A stretch of DNA of 33,564 nucleotides from Myxococcales bacterium (GCA_003151595.1 PLXW01000003.1:1-33564), one strand, 5' to 3'. Counted from the first letter of the stretch, positions 1-8,541 are shown. Program-made: numbers and translations. Notes: generated from the sequence alone by a model not told the origin.

Positions 1-264
1 ATCGATGATGGTCTTTCCCTTCCAGCTCGGCAGCGCCTTCGCGACATCCCCGTGTGATTCGTAACCGACAGCCAGAAAGACGGTGTCCGCCTTGACCGCT
101 TCCCCGAGTGTTGTGGGAATGATCTCGGGTCCGATCGCGGCCGCGGCGGATGCAAAGCTTTCCGGGTCGCGTGTGGTTGCAACGGATACTTCGATGCCGC
201 TTCGGGCAAACGCCTTGGCTAGAGCTTGGCCGATGTTGCCGAAGCCGATAATTGCATAGCTCAT
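1..264 (-). CDS. NADPH-dependent F420 reductase-type Rossmann protein (partial, cut by left edge)
   Basis: The first 88 codons are present; the 3' end lies outside the window. The protein opens with MSYAIIGFGNIGQ, whose GxGxxG dinucleotide loop (residues 7-12) marks the NAD(P)-binding Rossmann fold of the 'NADP oxidoreductase, coenzyme F420-dependent' family. The sequence around residues 58-70 (VKADTVFLAVGY) fits the family's fourth strand. Family members move hydride between NADPH and F420 or act as general ketone/imine reductases; the cofactor cannot be told from this fragment. The start ATG follows an AGGAG ribosome site at good spacing. It lies 73 nt downstream of the SDR gene on the same strand, so the two may be cotranscribed. 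Confidence is good for the fold and low for the substrate. Confidence 0.75.
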   Translation of the reverse strand, partial: MSYAIIGFGNIGQALAKAFARSGIEVSVATTRDPESFASAAAAIGPEIIPTTLGEAVKADTVFLAVGYESHGDVAKALPSWKGKTIID

Positions 265-337
265 ATGTTCTCCTTTTGTGTTGCCACGCCCTACGGGCTC
301 CGAATATCGAATGGAGTGACCGGCCGGGCGTAGTGCG

Positions 338-1072
338 TCAGATTTGCGCTAGGCCGCCGTCGACGTGGACCTCGCTGGCGGTCATGAAGCTGCTGTCTGG
401 CGACGCGAGAAAGGCGGCCACCGCTGCGATCTCCGCCGGTTCGGCCATGCGCTGGAGCGGGTTCATAGAGGCGAAGGCCTTCTGGCCTTCCTCGCCGAGC
501 GCTTCCTTCGCGAGTTCGGTCGCCGTCGGTCCGGGCGTCAGCACGTTGACCCGGATGCCGGTGCCCTTCAGGTCGTGCGCCCAGGTCCGCGCGAGGTTGC
601 GCACTGCCGCCTTGCTCGCGCTGTAGGCGGTGAATGCCGGGGCGCCCGTGGTGCCGGCGCTCGATCCCGTCAGGATGATCGAACCGCCCTCGCCCATCAG
701 CGGCAGCGCCTTCTGGACCGTGAAGATCGAACCCTTCACGTTGGTGTCGAAGATTTCGTCAAGGTGCTCAGCGTCGATCTCGCCGAGCGGAAGCTGGCTT
801 CCCGCCCCGGCATTGGCAAAGACGATGTCGAGGGTTCCGCGCTCGGCCTTCACCGCCGCATAGAGTCGGTCGAGGTCGGCCAGATCGGAGACCGAGCCCT
901 GCACCGCGCGGGCGTTGGCCCCGAGGTCGGCCACAGCGGCGTCGAGCGCTTCCTGCCGGCGGCCGAAGATGAAGACGAAGGCGCCCTCCTCGATGAAGCG
1001 CTTTGCCGCGGCGAGGCCGATGCCGGTAGCGCCACCGGTGATCACGGCGGTCTTTCCATTCAGTCTGGTCAT
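338..1072 (-). CDS. SDR family NAD(P)-dependent oxidoreductase
   Basis: A 244-residue classical short-chain dehydrogenase/reductase, the usual family length. Visible motifs are the cofactor loop TGGATGIG (residues 12-19), NAGAG (87-91), the structural Asn in NVKG (N111), and the catalytic Ser137/138, Tyr150 and Lys154 (YSASK). The C-terminus (VHVDGG) is typical of FabG-like members. It oxidises an alcohol or reduces a ketone; the substrate is unknown. The ATG at 1072 is chosen because GAGGG lies 9 nt upstream and the family usually begins with xxLxGKxAVITG. An ATG three codons earlier sits directly on the ribosome site, and a longer frame to 1249 only adds unrelated residues. It is flanked on the same strand by an AraC regulator and the F420-type reductase, a common regulator-plus-oxidoreductase set. 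Confidence 0.9.
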   Translation of the reverse strand: MTRLNGKTAVITGGATGIGLAAAKRFIEEGAFVFIFGRRQEALDAAVADLGANARAVQGSVSDLADLDRLYAAVKAERGTLDIVFANAGAGSQLPLGEIDAEHLDEIFDTNVKGSIFTVQKALPLMGEGGSIILTGSSAGTTGAPAFTAYSASKAAVRNLARTWAHDLKGTGIRVNVLTPGPTATELAKEALGEEGQKAFASMNPLQRMAEPAEIAAVAAFLASPDSSFMTASEVHVDGGLAQI

Positions 1073-1305
1073 GTCGTGCATCCCTCTTTGGATGAGGGTA
1101 GGAGCGCACCAACCGTTCGACTTGGGCGAAATGGGCAACCCGGCGCAATTGGGACCCCCTCCGCGGGGCAAGCGGAAGCGAGTCGGTGGCCTGCGACGGA
1201 CGTCGCCGCTGCTCCCGGCGATGAAGCCGATCGACTCGCTCGCGGTCACCGTATCCAGCCGGTGTGCTTGCGCGAGGTCGTCGAGTGATTCCAGCAGGCG
1301 CGACC

Positions 1306-2151
1306 CTAAACTACGGACCTCGCATAGCGTCCTGGCGTGATTCCGTAGTGCCTGATGAAGTGTCGATTCATTTGACTCTGATCATAGAATCCGACGGCGT
1401 GAGCCACTTCTCCGGAGTCGTGGCCGTACCGCAGGAGTTGGCGTGCATGGCCAAGGCGAAGCTGAGTCAGGTAACGGTGCGGCGTGAATCCGAACGCAAC
1501 GCGGAAACTCCGAATCAGCTGTTGCTTCGTGGTGGCCTCGCTCGCCAGCCTGAGATCCTCGAGCGTCACTGACTCGCGGTACCTACTGTGCAAAACGTCT
1601 CGCGCGCGAGCGAGGCCTGCCTTGGGGCAGTCACTGCTCGCGGCTTCTCTCGTGGGTTCGCGGAATTGGGTGATGCAGCTGGCAATGAACCTCGATACGA
1701 CGGCCTCGGCGGCATGATCGCAGTCGTTGCGAAGTGTGCCGATTGTGGCAAGCAATTCTTCGCTGAGCGTAGATCGTGGCACCATGACTGTCCGCCAGTG
1801 AACCGGCTTCACATACCCAAAGTGTTCGAGTGCCACTCGCGACATCAGATTTGGCGAGACGAAAAGAATGATGCCGCTCGACGGCCCGGAAATTTGGAAG
1901 GTTTCGCCAGGCTCAGACAGCATGACCGCTCCAGGGGGCGCGTCGTGCGCGCGGCCTCGATAGTAGGCGCGAGAAGGAGCCGCTGCCGGCTGGAATGCGA
2001 ACGCATACGTGGCACTGAGCCCTGTGAGCGAAGGGGAATCGCGGTGCTCGAGTACTTCGACATCCGGCAACGCCGAACGCCGCCAGAGCTGACCTTCCGC
2101 GACGCCGCCTGAGTTAGGTTTGATCGTCGGCGCTGCATCCGTTGCTCGCAT
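1306..2151 (-). CDS. AraC family transcriptional regulator
   Basis: A 281-residue regulator. Residues about 20-120 look like an AraC-type cupin sensor domain (a run of beta strands including APPGAVMLSEPGE). Residues about 180-281 form the double helix-turn-helix DNA-binding domain: first helix pair around VTLEDLRLASEATTKQQLIRSF, second around SGEVAHAVGFYDQSQMNRHF, ending in the family signature GITPGRYAR. The ATG at 2151 has GAGGGGG about 7 nt upstream. The gene is upstream of and co-oriented with the SDR gene (233 nt gap), so it may control that gene or a target outside the window. The ligand is unknown. By eye the coding sequence is less GC-biased than the genes from 5 kb onward. Confidence 0.88.
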   Translation of the reverse strand: MRATDAAPTIKPNSGGVAEGQLWRRSALPDVEVLEHRDSPSLTGLSATYAFAFQPAAAPSRAYYRGRAHDAPPGAVMLSEPGETFQISGPSSGIILFVSPNLMSRVALEHFGYVKPVHWRTVMVPRSTLSEELLATIGTLRNDCDHAAEAVVSRFIASCITQFREPTREAASSDCPKAGLARARDVLHSRYRESVTLEDLRLASEATTKQQLIRSFRVAFGFTPHRYLTQLRLGHARQLLRYGHDSGEVAHAVGFYDQSQMNRHFIRHYGITPGRYARSVV

Positions 2152-2711
2152 CGTCGTGCCCCCTCATGCTCAGCAAAGTCGCATGCGCGCTGCCCGCAGC
2201 ACCCGCTCACACGGGGCCAGAGAATGCGGGCAGAGGAGGCGGCGCCTACACAATCTGCGCCATCTGGCTCCGCCGATCCCGGAAGCCCTGAAAGCGCACG
2301 ATACCGCTACCGCGCGCCCGCGCGTGGCCGACGTGCTTGACCTCGTTGGAGACGCGAACGCCTCGATGGGGCGCTTTTGAACTCCCGCCTGGCTCGTGGC
2401 GCAGGGAGGAGATCGCCCAGAAGGCCGTGGCCACGCGGCAGCGTAACAAGCAGTCCAAGGCTAGGGGCGAGCCGCAGACGCACGGCAAGGTCGGCAAGAC
2501 GCGCAAGCGTGCCGAGGAGAAGGCCGCGCTGGAGACGCTGCAGGAGCGGCAGCAGCAGTCCTCGGTGCGCGACGAGCGCGGTTCCGGCGATGACCAATGG
2601 GGTCAACGGGAGCGCGAACGGGGCGGGGCACTAGCCGACGAGCTTTCAGTTCGCTCCGACGTAGAAGAACGGTGGGGAGAGACGAGTGCCGGAGCATTTA
2701 CTGCCGAGCGG
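2152..2711. other. Intergenic debris between AraC gene and metal ATPase gene
   Basis: About 560 nt with no convincing intact gene. Frames run through it on both strands but show no recognisable domain or good start. The right half contains the gene-tail fragment listed at 2487-2634. The stretch 2160-2480 may be more of the same decayed gene, since a plus-strand frame runs into the tail with Lys/Arg/Gln-rich sequence. I see no promoter or terminator strong enough to list. Confidence 0.5.
2487..2634 (+). pseudogene. Degenerate 3' end of a repeated gene (copy A)
   Basis: This fragment is clearly homologous to 10253-10399. Both begin with a Lys/Arg-rich stretch (KVGKTRKRAEEKAALETLQ here, KAGKARKRDEEKAALATLQ there). 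Both end at the DNA level with the same run coding for GVNGSANGA-H and a TAG stop. In copy A the two parts lie in different reading frames, so at least one indel separates them near 2580-2600; in copy B one frame covers both. The parent family is not recognised; it is an Ala/Gln/Lys-rich C-terminus. The pattern suggests a multicopy gene family whose copies here survive only as 3' ends. Confidence 0.6.
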
Positions 2712-4691
2712 TCAGCTTGCCACCTCGTCTCTGACCGTCGCCCTCCCGCGACTCGGCTCACTCGCCGCCGCGACGCGAACCTGCCGGAGAAGACGCAAGC
2801 CGTTCAACGTCACCAGTAGGGTGCTGCCCTCGTGCCCTACGACGCCCCAGGGAAGTGTGATCCAGCCGAGCAGATCCGAGGCAACGAGGATCACGATCAT
2901 CCCGAGACCAAGGACCAGGTTCTGCTTCACGACGCGAAGCGCCTGGCGCCCGAGGGCCACCGCGTACGGGATCTTCTCGAGGTCGTCGGTTGTGAGGACG
3001 ACGTCCGCGGTCTCGAGGGCGACGTCGGTGCCGCTGACGCCCATCGCGATGCCGACGCTCGAGGCCGCCAGCGCCGGTCCATCGTTGACCCCATCGCCGA
3101 CCATCGCGACGTGTCCGTACCGTGTCACCAGGTCCTCGACGACACGAACCTTGTCCGCCGGAAGGAGCTCGGCGTGGATCTCCGTGATTCCGACGTCCTT
3201 CCCGATCGCTTCTGCGGTCTGGCGCGTGTCCCCGGTGATGAGGACGATGTGGTCGAGCCCAAACTCCCGGAGAGCATGTACCGCGTGGCTCGCTCGCGGG
3301 CGGAGAGTGTCGCGGAGCCCGATCAATCCGCGGACGGCCCCGCCCCCGACCATGACGACGGTCTTCCCCTCGGCCGTCAGCGCCTGATGACGGGCGTGTG
3401 CCGCATCCGAGACCTCGCGGAAGAGGGACGCCTTGCCGATCGACCAGCGCTCGCCGCCAACGATCGCGTGCGCGCCGGTTCCCGGCACGGATTGAAGGTC
3501 GGAGGCCACGGCCGTCACCAGGTTTCTCTGAGCCGCCTCCCTGACGATCGCCCGTGCCAGGGGATGCTCGGAGAGATTCTCGACCGACGCGGCGGCGGCG
3601 AGGATCTCGTCGGAGGTCTCGCCGGAGATTGAGATCACGTCCGTGACGATGGGGTGGCCCGAGGTAAGGGTGCCGGTCTTGTCGAAGGCGATGCCGCGGA
3701 CGCGCCCGAGGCTCTCGATGAACGTGCTTCCTTTGAAGAGGATTCCGTTCCGCGCTCCGTTGGACAGCGCCGAAAGAAGCGTCGGCATCATTGCCGCCGC
3801 GAGAGCGCACGGAGACGCAACGACGAGGAAGATCATCGATCGATAGAGGGCTTCTCGGAACGTCCACCAGTGCGTCAGGCTGGGGAGCGCCACGACCGCG
3901 ATTGCGCCGACCACGACGACCTTGGCGTAGCCGCGCTCGAAGCGCTCGATGAACAGCTGGGCTGGCGGACGGCGCTCCTGAGCTTCCTGCACGAGCTGGA
4001 TCATGCGGGCGAGGATTGTGTCCCCCGCGGGCCGGGTGACGGTCACGCGAAGCGCGCCATGTCCGTTGATCGTGCCCGCGAAGACCTCGTCGCCCACGCG
4101 CTTGTCGGCGGGCATCGATTCGCCCGTGATGGACGCCTGGTTCACGGCGGACGTCCCTTCGATGACCGTTCCGTCCGCGGCAATGCGCTCGCCAGGCTTG
4201 ACGATGAGAAGCTCGCCGACCACCAGAGTCGCCGCGGGGACGCGTTGCTCTCGGCCCTCGCGTACGACCAGCGCGTCCTCGGGATGAAGCGCCATCAGCG
4301 CCTCGATGTCTCGCTTCGTCCGGGCGCTGGCGTATCCCTCGAGCGTGCCGCTCAGCGCAAAGATGAAGATGAGGAGCGCGCCGTCGAACCAGTAGCCGAT
4401 GGCCGCCGCGCCGATGGCCGCGACGACCATGAGGAGGTCGACGTCGAGCTCACGGTCCTTGAGGAGCGTGGTCGTCCCTTCGATTGCCTGCCGATACCCG
4501 CCGAGGACGTAGCCCACCAAGAAGATCAGGCTTGTCCCGACGACGCCGAGCCCCGCTCGGTGCGCGAGCCAGCCGGCTCCCACGAAGGCGGCGCACAGCA
4601 CGGTCGTGATGGCTTCGCCATGTCGTTCCCAAAGCGAAGCGGCGGGCAGCCGTGCGGTGACGAGCGCCGGGGTCAACGTCGTCGTGGTCAT
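2712..4691 (-). CDS. P1B-4-type heavy-metal translocating P-type ATPase (Co/Ni/Fe/Zn class exporter)
   Basis: A 659-residue inner-membrane pump that uses ATP to export a divalent metal. Motifs in order: actuator-loop TGES (residues 189-192), SPC in the sixth helix (293-295), phosphorylation site DKTGTL (D337), SEHPLARA in the nucleotide domain, the hinge GDGVNDGPAL, and HEGST (620-624) in the last helix. SPC plus HEGST defines subclass P1B-4 (CoaT, CtpD, PfeT), associated with cobalt and sometimes iron, zinc or nickel. No N-terminal HMA domain is present, as usual for P1B-4. The ATG start follows the upstream regulator's stop by only 9 nt, so the two are almost certainly one transcript. The RcnR-like metal fingerprint of that regulator favours Co/Ni as cargo. 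Subclass is confident; the metal is inferred. Confidence 0.92.
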   Translation of the reverse strand: MTTTTLTPALVTARLPAASLWERHGEAITTVLCAAFVGAGWLAHRAGLGVVGTSLIFLVGYVLGGYRQAIEGTTTLLKDRELDVDLLMVVAAIGAAAIGYWFDGALLIFIFALSGTLEGYASARTKRDIEALMALHPEDALVVREGREQRVPAATLVVGELLIVKPGERIAADGTVIEGTSAVNQASITGESMPADKRVGDEVFAGTINGHGALRVTVTRPAGDTILARMIQLVQEAQERRPPAQLFIERFERGYAKVVVVGAIAVVALPSLTHWWTFREALYRSMIFLVVASPCALAAAMMPTLLSALSNGARNGILFKGSTFIESLGRVRGIAFDKTGTLTSGHPIVTDVISISGETSDEILAAAASVENLSEHPLARAIVREAAQRNLVTAVASDLQSVPGTGAHAIVGGERWSIGKASLFREVSDAAHARHQALTAEGKTVVMVGGGAVRGLIGLRDTLRPRASHAVHALREFGLDHIVLITGDTRQTAEAIGKDVGITEIHAELLPADKVRVVEDLVTRYGHVAMVGDGVNDGPALAASSVGIAMGVSGTDVALETADVVLTTDDLEKIPYAVALGRQALRVVKQNLVLGLGMIVILVASDLLGWITLPWGVVGHEGSTLLVTLNGLRLLRQVRVAAASEPSRGRATVRDEVAS

Positions 4692-4700
4692 GGTCCGCGC

Positions 4701-4976
4701 CTACTTCAGGAACGCGCGGACGACGTCGATGAGCTCTTCGCCAGCGAGAGCCCGCTTCGAGTTCGCCTTCGCCTCGGGGTCCATGACGTGGAAGCGAATG
4801 TGATCTTCGAGGATCTCCGCCGTCAGCGCCGTTAGGGCGCCGCGACAGGCGGCGACGGTGGTGAGCACCTTCGAGCAGTCCTCTTCGTTGGCGATGGCCT
4901 TTTCGACCGCTTCCACCTGACCGCGGATGCGACGGACCCGGGCGATCAACTTCTCCCTCTCACGCGTCGTGTGCAT
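4701..4976 (-). CDS. rcnR: CsoR/RcnR family metal-sensing repressor, RcnR (Co/Ni) fingerprint
   Basis: A 91-residue all-helical repressor of the CsoR/RcnR/FrmR family. Aligned by eye to E. coli RcnR without gaps from the N-terminal His, all four Co/Ni ligands are kept: His2, Cys34, His59 and His63 (RcnR His3, Cys35, His60, His64). Formaldehyde-sensing FrmR has Pro at the second position, which is absent here, so despite the neighbouring formate dehydrogenase this looks like a metal sensor. The ATG at 4976 is preferred over an upstream start (5060) because the ligand His must sit at the N-terminus and the family is about 90 residues long. The C-tract operator at 4997-5014 lies about 20 nt upstream, suggesting self-regulation together with the downstream exporter. 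Confidence 0.88.
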   Translation of the reverse strand: MHTTREREKLIARVRRIRGQVEAVEKAIANEEDCSKVLTTVAACRGALTALTAEILEDHIRFHVMDPEAKANSKRALAGEELIDVVRAFLK

Positions 4977-4996
4977 CGCTCCTCGTGCTTGCTTCC

Positions 4997-5014
4997 ATAC
5001 CCCCCTACGGTATA
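4997..5014 (-). promoter_or_regulatory. Putative RcnR/CsoR-type G-tract operator
   Basis: The plus strand reads ATACCCCCCTACGGTAT: a six-base C/G tract flanked by ATAC and GTAT in inverted orientation. RcnR-family repressors are known to bind G/C tracts of this kind bordered by TA-rich inverted repeats. The site lies 20 nt upstream of the repressor start codon, where it would cover the promoter. The site assignment is inferred from the pattern. Confidence 0.7.
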
Positions 5015-5102
5015 CGTCTCGTGACAGGGGCCTCGCAAGAACGATTCTCGGCTCCCGCATGAAACGCGTCGCGTGGATGCTCGTCTCGTCGTCGCGGGTC
5101 GT

Positions 5103-5117
5103 CGCCGCACCGCGGCG
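5103..5117 (-). terminator. Hairpin after the formate dehydrogenase gene
   Basis: CGCCGC-ACC-GCGGCG, a perfect six-base stem with a three-base loop, begins 22 nt after the formate dehydrogenase stop and upstream of the rcnR promoter. It has no T-tract, so it is at best a weak or factor-dependent terminator separating the two transcripts. Confidence 0.35.
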
Positions 5118-5138
5118 GCGTATCGCACGTCGACGACG

Positions 5139-7802
5139 CTAGAGCGCGCGCTCGATCTGCACCGCGGTCACCTTGTACTCGGGCGTGTCGGTGCGCCCGT
5201 CGCGGTGCGGGCCGGTGAGCTCGTTGAGCCACACCGCCGGGTCGTTGAAGGTGGCAAAGAGCTCACCTCGCTTCACGTCGAGAGCGACATGGATCGGGAG
5301 GATGGCCTCGCCGTAGGCGCTGATCACGCGCACGCGCTCCCCTTCGCCGAGGCCGGTGTGCGCGCAGTCCTCGGGCGACATGTCGAGGCGATCGGTGGAG
5401 CGCAGCACGCGGTTCGGCGTGCGCATCGTCATCGTGCCGGCGTTGAAGTGGTACAGCGAGCGCCCCGTGTTCAGCAGGAAGGGATACTCGGGTGACGTCC
5501 GCTCCGGCGTCGGGGCGTAGTCGATCCTGCGGAGCGTGGCCCGCTTGCCCGAAGTGAACGCGTCGACGTGCAGGCGCTCCGTCCCCGGATGATCCTCGCT
5601 CGGGCACGGCCACTGGAGCCCGCCCTTCTCCAGGCGCGCGTACGTGATGCCCGCGCCCGCCGGCCACACGCGCCGGATCTCGTCCCAGATCGACTCCGCC
5701 GAAGTGAACGCGAACCGCTCGCCGTGCCCCATCGCGCGCGCGACGTCGCACAGCGGCTCCCAGTCCGTTCGCGCCTCGCCCGGCGGCGCGATGGCCTTGC
5801 GTACGCGCTGCACGCGACGCTCGGCGTTCATGAACGTGCCGTCCTTCTCGAACGACGCGGCCGAGGGGAGGAGCACGTGCGCGAACGCGCGCGCCGTCTC
5901 GTTGAGGAACAGATCCTGCACGACCAGGAGCTCGAGCGACGCCAGCGCTGCGCGCGTCGCCGAGACGCGCGGGTTCGTGAGGAGGACGTCGTAGCCCATC
6001 GCCCAGAGCGCCTTGAAGCGCCCGTCGATCGCCGCGTCCATCATCGATGTCATGCGGAGCCCCGGCGCTCGCGGGATCGGCGCGCCCCACTCGCGCTCGA
6101 AGCGCTCGGCCACGTCGGCGATCTTCGCGTACCCGGTCAGCCGCGAGGGCTCGCAGCCCATGTGCGCCGAGCCCTGCACGTTGTTTTGCCCGCGCAGCGG
6201 GTTCACTCCGGTGCCGGGCTTGCCGACGTTGCCCGTGAGGAGGGCGAGGTTCGCGATCGCCGTCACGCCGTCCGTTCCCTGCACGTGCTCGGTCATGCCG
6301 AGGCCGTGGAACGCGATCGACGGCGTCTCCCTGGCGTAGACGCGCGCCGCGGCGCGGATGCGATCGGCGGGCACCTCGCAAACGGGAGCGACGTCCTCGG
6401 GGCGGAAGCGCCGGATGAAATCGTAGAACGCCCCCGCGTCGTCGACGCGCTCGCGCACGAACGCCTCGTCGACCAGCCCCTCCTCCACGATCGCGCAGGC
6501 GATCGCGTTGAGCAGCGGCACGTTCGTCCCCGGGCGAAGCGCGAGGTGGATCGCGCCCGGCACGTGCGCGAGCTCGATCTTGCGCGGGTCGATCACCACG
6601 AGGTTCGCGCCGTGGAGCGCGCGCTGCCTGATGCGCGCGCCGACGATCGGATGCGCCTCCGTCGCGTTCGCGCCGCACACCAGGATCGTTCGCGCGCGCT
6701 CGATGTCGTCGTACGAGCTCGTCGCGGCCCCGGTCCCGAACATCGACGCCAGCCCTTCGGCCGAGGGCGCGTGGCAGACGCGCGCGCAGCAGTCGACGTT
6801 GTTCGTCCCCAGGACGACGCGCGCGAGCTTCTGGAGGACGTAGTTCTCTTCGTTCGTCGATCGCGCGGAGCCGAGCATGCCCACCGCGTCCGGTCCGTGC
6901 CGCGCGACGATGCCCCGGAGCTTCTCCACGATGAACGCGATCGCCTCCTCCCACGTCGCGCGGTGCCACGAGCCGTCGCGGATCATCGGCGTCGTCAGGC
7001 GATCGGTCGCTTCGACGAAATCGAAGGCGTAGCGCCCCTTCACGCAGAGGTGCCCCTTGTTCACCGGGGCGTCCATCACCGGGAGGACCTGCACGATGCG
7101 CCCTTCGCGTGACCCCACGTCGAGCTCGCATCCGACGCCGCAGTACGGGCACGTCGTGCGCGTGTGCTTCGTCGGTGCGCCGCGCGCGAGGAGCGTCCTG
7201 TCCTCGAGCGCGCCGGTCGGGCACGCCGAGACGCACGCGCCGCAGCTCACGCACGAGCTCGCGAGGAGCGTAGTGCCGGAGTCGGGGTGGATCGCGGTCG
7301 CATCGCCGCGGTTCCACACCTTCCACACCGACTGCCCCTGCACCTCGTCGCAGATGCGCACGCAGCGGAAGCAATCGATGCAGCGGGACATGTCGACGTG
7401 GATGTACGGGTTCGAGTCGTCGACGCGCGAGGCGTCGCGCGGCCCCTGGAGCTCGTACTGGAGCCCGCGCTCGCGCAGCTCGCGCTGGAATGGGTGCTCC
7501 ACGGGCGCCACCAGCGACTCGATCGGGTTTCGGCGGGCGAGGAGGGTCAGGACGGTACGACGCTCCTTCTCGATCGCCGGCGCGCGCGTATCGATCCTCA
7601 TGCCGTCGGCGACGACCGTCGCGCACGACGGGTGAAGGTGCCCATCGATCTCCACGACGCACATGCGACAGACGGGATGCGGGACGAGCCGATCGTCGTT
7701 GCAGAGCGTCGGAACCACGACGCCGAGCCCGCGCAGCGCGTGGAGCACCGTCTCCCCGGCGTCGAGCTCGTACGCTGTCCCGTCGATCGTCACACGCGGC
7801 AT
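5139..7802 (-). CDS. fdhF: Formate dehydrogenase, molybdopterin catalytic subunit with fused ferredoxin domains (Cys variant)
   Basis: An 887-residue Mo/W-bisPGD oxidoreductase converting formate to CO2. An N-terminal [2Fe-2S] plant-type ferredoxin domain has C34, C45, C48 and C60. A two-cluster 4Fe-4S segment has C141/C144/C147/C151 and C184/C187/C190/C194. The catalytic domain begins with its own 4Fe-4S motif, C218/C221/C225 and C253. The active-site segment NVDCCARVCH matches FDH-H with Cys343 in place of selenocysteine, followed by His344. The NuoG-like His-Cys3 cluster between the first two domains is not evident: a His remains at 103 but its three Cys are absent. The ATG follows AGAGGA. 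No partner subunit, FdhD or Mo cofactor gene is in the window. It is co-oriented with the flavodoxin-like gene 121 nt upstream, a possible electron partner (inference). Confidence 0.93.
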   Translation of the reverse strand: MPRVTIDGTAYELDAGETVLHALRGLGVVVPTLCNDDRLVPHPVCRMCVVEIDGHLHPSCATVVADGMRIDTRAPAIEKERRTVLTLLARRNPIESLVAPVEHPFQRELRERGLQYELQGPRDASRVDDSNPYIHVDMSRCIDCFRCVRICDEVQGQSVWKVWNRGDATAIHPDSGTTLLASSCVSCGACVSACPTGALEDRTLLARGAPTKHTRTTCPYCGVGCELDVGSREGRIVQVLPVMDAPVNKGHLCVKGRYAFDFVEATDRLTTPMIRDGSWHRATWEEAIAFIVEKLRGIVARHGPDAVGMLGSARSTNEENYVLQKLARVVLGTNNVDCCARVCHAPSAEGLASMFGTGAATSSYDDIERARTILVCGANATEAHPIVGARIRQRALHGANLVVIDPRKIELAHVPGAIHLALRPGTNVPLLNAIACAIVEEGLVDEAFVRERVDDAGAFYDFIRRFRPEDVAPVCEVPADRIRAAARVYARETPSIAFHGLGMTEHVQGTDGVTAIANLALLTGNVGKPGTGVNPLRGQNNVQGSAHMGCEPSRLTGYAKIADVAERFEREWGAPIPRAPGLRMTSMMDAAIDGRFKALWAMGYDVLLTNPRVSATRAALASLELLVVQDLFLNETARAFAHVLLPSAASFEKDGTFMNAERRVQRVRKAIAPPGEARTDWEPLCDVARAMGHGERFAFTSAESIWDEIRRVWPAGAGITYARLEKGGLQWPCPSEDHPGTERLHVDAFTSGKRATLRRIDYAPTPERTSPEYPFLLNTGRSLYHFNAGTMTMRTPNRVLRSTDRLDMSPEDCAHTGLGEGERVRVISAYGEAILPIHVALDVKRGELFATFNDPAVWLNELTGPHRDGRTDTPEYKVTAVQIERAL

Positions 7803-7923
7803 GGATCCTCTGGAAGCAAGAATGGGTTCACCCGATCGCCGGGCCGAAGGCGGGCGACACCACTTCTACCGCTCGTTGAAGGTCACCTCGCGACACTGAG
7901 ATGTGATGGAGCGCGCGGCTCGA

Positions 7924-8538
7924 TCAGCTCGGGGCGCGCGCCGTTGGCGTCGGCGCGCAGGCCTTGCGCTCGCCGCCGCCCGGCACTTGCGATAGTCCGC
8001 GCGTCTGCTCGGTGGTCGCGAGCAGCTCTTGCGCGATTCTGTCCGCCCAAGCGTCGATGTCCGCCCAGTCGCGATGGTCGCCGTAGCTCCCGCCGAACGC
8101 CCTCAGGAAGAGATCTCCAGCGCGGTTGTTGTGGCTGCGTTCGATGCAGCCAGCGAAGTGTCTGTGAGCGCGAGGTCGAATCGCGTGACGGAAGCCCGCC
8201 ATCTCTTTCGACTCCTTGCGCATGCGGCACATGAACCGCCCGACCCGCGGGCCATAGAAGCTGCTCGTTTCGCCTACGGAGCTGACGCTAAAGAGCCAGA
8301 CGGGTCGAGTCGCGAACTCAGCGGCGCGGCGCGTGATGGAGGCCGCCGCTTCCGGGAGCCACGCCATGTTGTGAATCGCGCTGCCGAGCACGACGGCTTC
8401 ATACGAGTCGAGCGGGCCGATCGCGTCGATCGCGCACACCTCGGCTGCGAGACCGGCTTTCATCAATCTCGCGCCGATCGCCATCGCAATTCCTTTGGTC
8501 GACCCGTGAGCGCTTGCGTATGCGACCAGGACCCTCAT
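7924..8538 (-). CDS. Flavodoxin-domain protein (HemG/flavodoxin-like)
   Basis: A 204-residue protein whose start MRVLVAYASAHGSTKGIA contains the flavodoxin FMN phosphate-binding loop (A-S-x-H-G-S-T). AVVLGSAIHNMAWL and PVWLFSVSSVG match the flavodoxin-like core also seen in HemG protoporphyrinogen oxidases. The central part (SSFYGPRVGRF... through the His-rich region) resembles the 'flavodoxin domain-containing protein' group rather than electron-transfer flavodoxins. The Pro/Gly/Arg-rich C-terminal tail (about 180-204) looks disordered. It lies upstream of and on the same strand as formate dehydrogenase. Its Shine-Dalgarno sits inside a perfect hairpin (8542-8558), suggesting translational control. 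The longer frame upstream to 9534 is antisense to the next gene and was rejected. Confidence 0.85.
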   Translation of the reverse strand: MRVLVAYASAHGSTKGIAMAIGARLMKAGLAAEVCAIDAIGPLDSYEAVVLGSAIHNMAWLPEAAASITRRAAEFATRPVWLFSVSSVGETSSFYGPRVGRFMCRMRKESKEMAGFRHAIRPRAHRHFAGCIERSHNNRAGDLFLRAFGGSYGDHRDWADIDAWADRIAQELLATTEQTRGLSQVPGGGERKACAPTPTARAPS

Positions 8539-8541
8539 GGC

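Noticed and set aside
4701..4976. Reading the RcnR-like protein as a formaldehyde sensor (FrmR) because formate dehydrogenase is adjacent
   Set aside because: FrmR needs Pro at position 2 with Cys35; this protein has His2 and both later His ligands of RcnR.
5263..7662. Very long minus-strand open frame (799 codons) inside the formate dehydrogenase gene
   Set aside because: It is an Arg/Ala/Pro-rich alternate frame of a GC-rich gene. The 887-codon frame has all the Fe-S and molybdopterin motifs.
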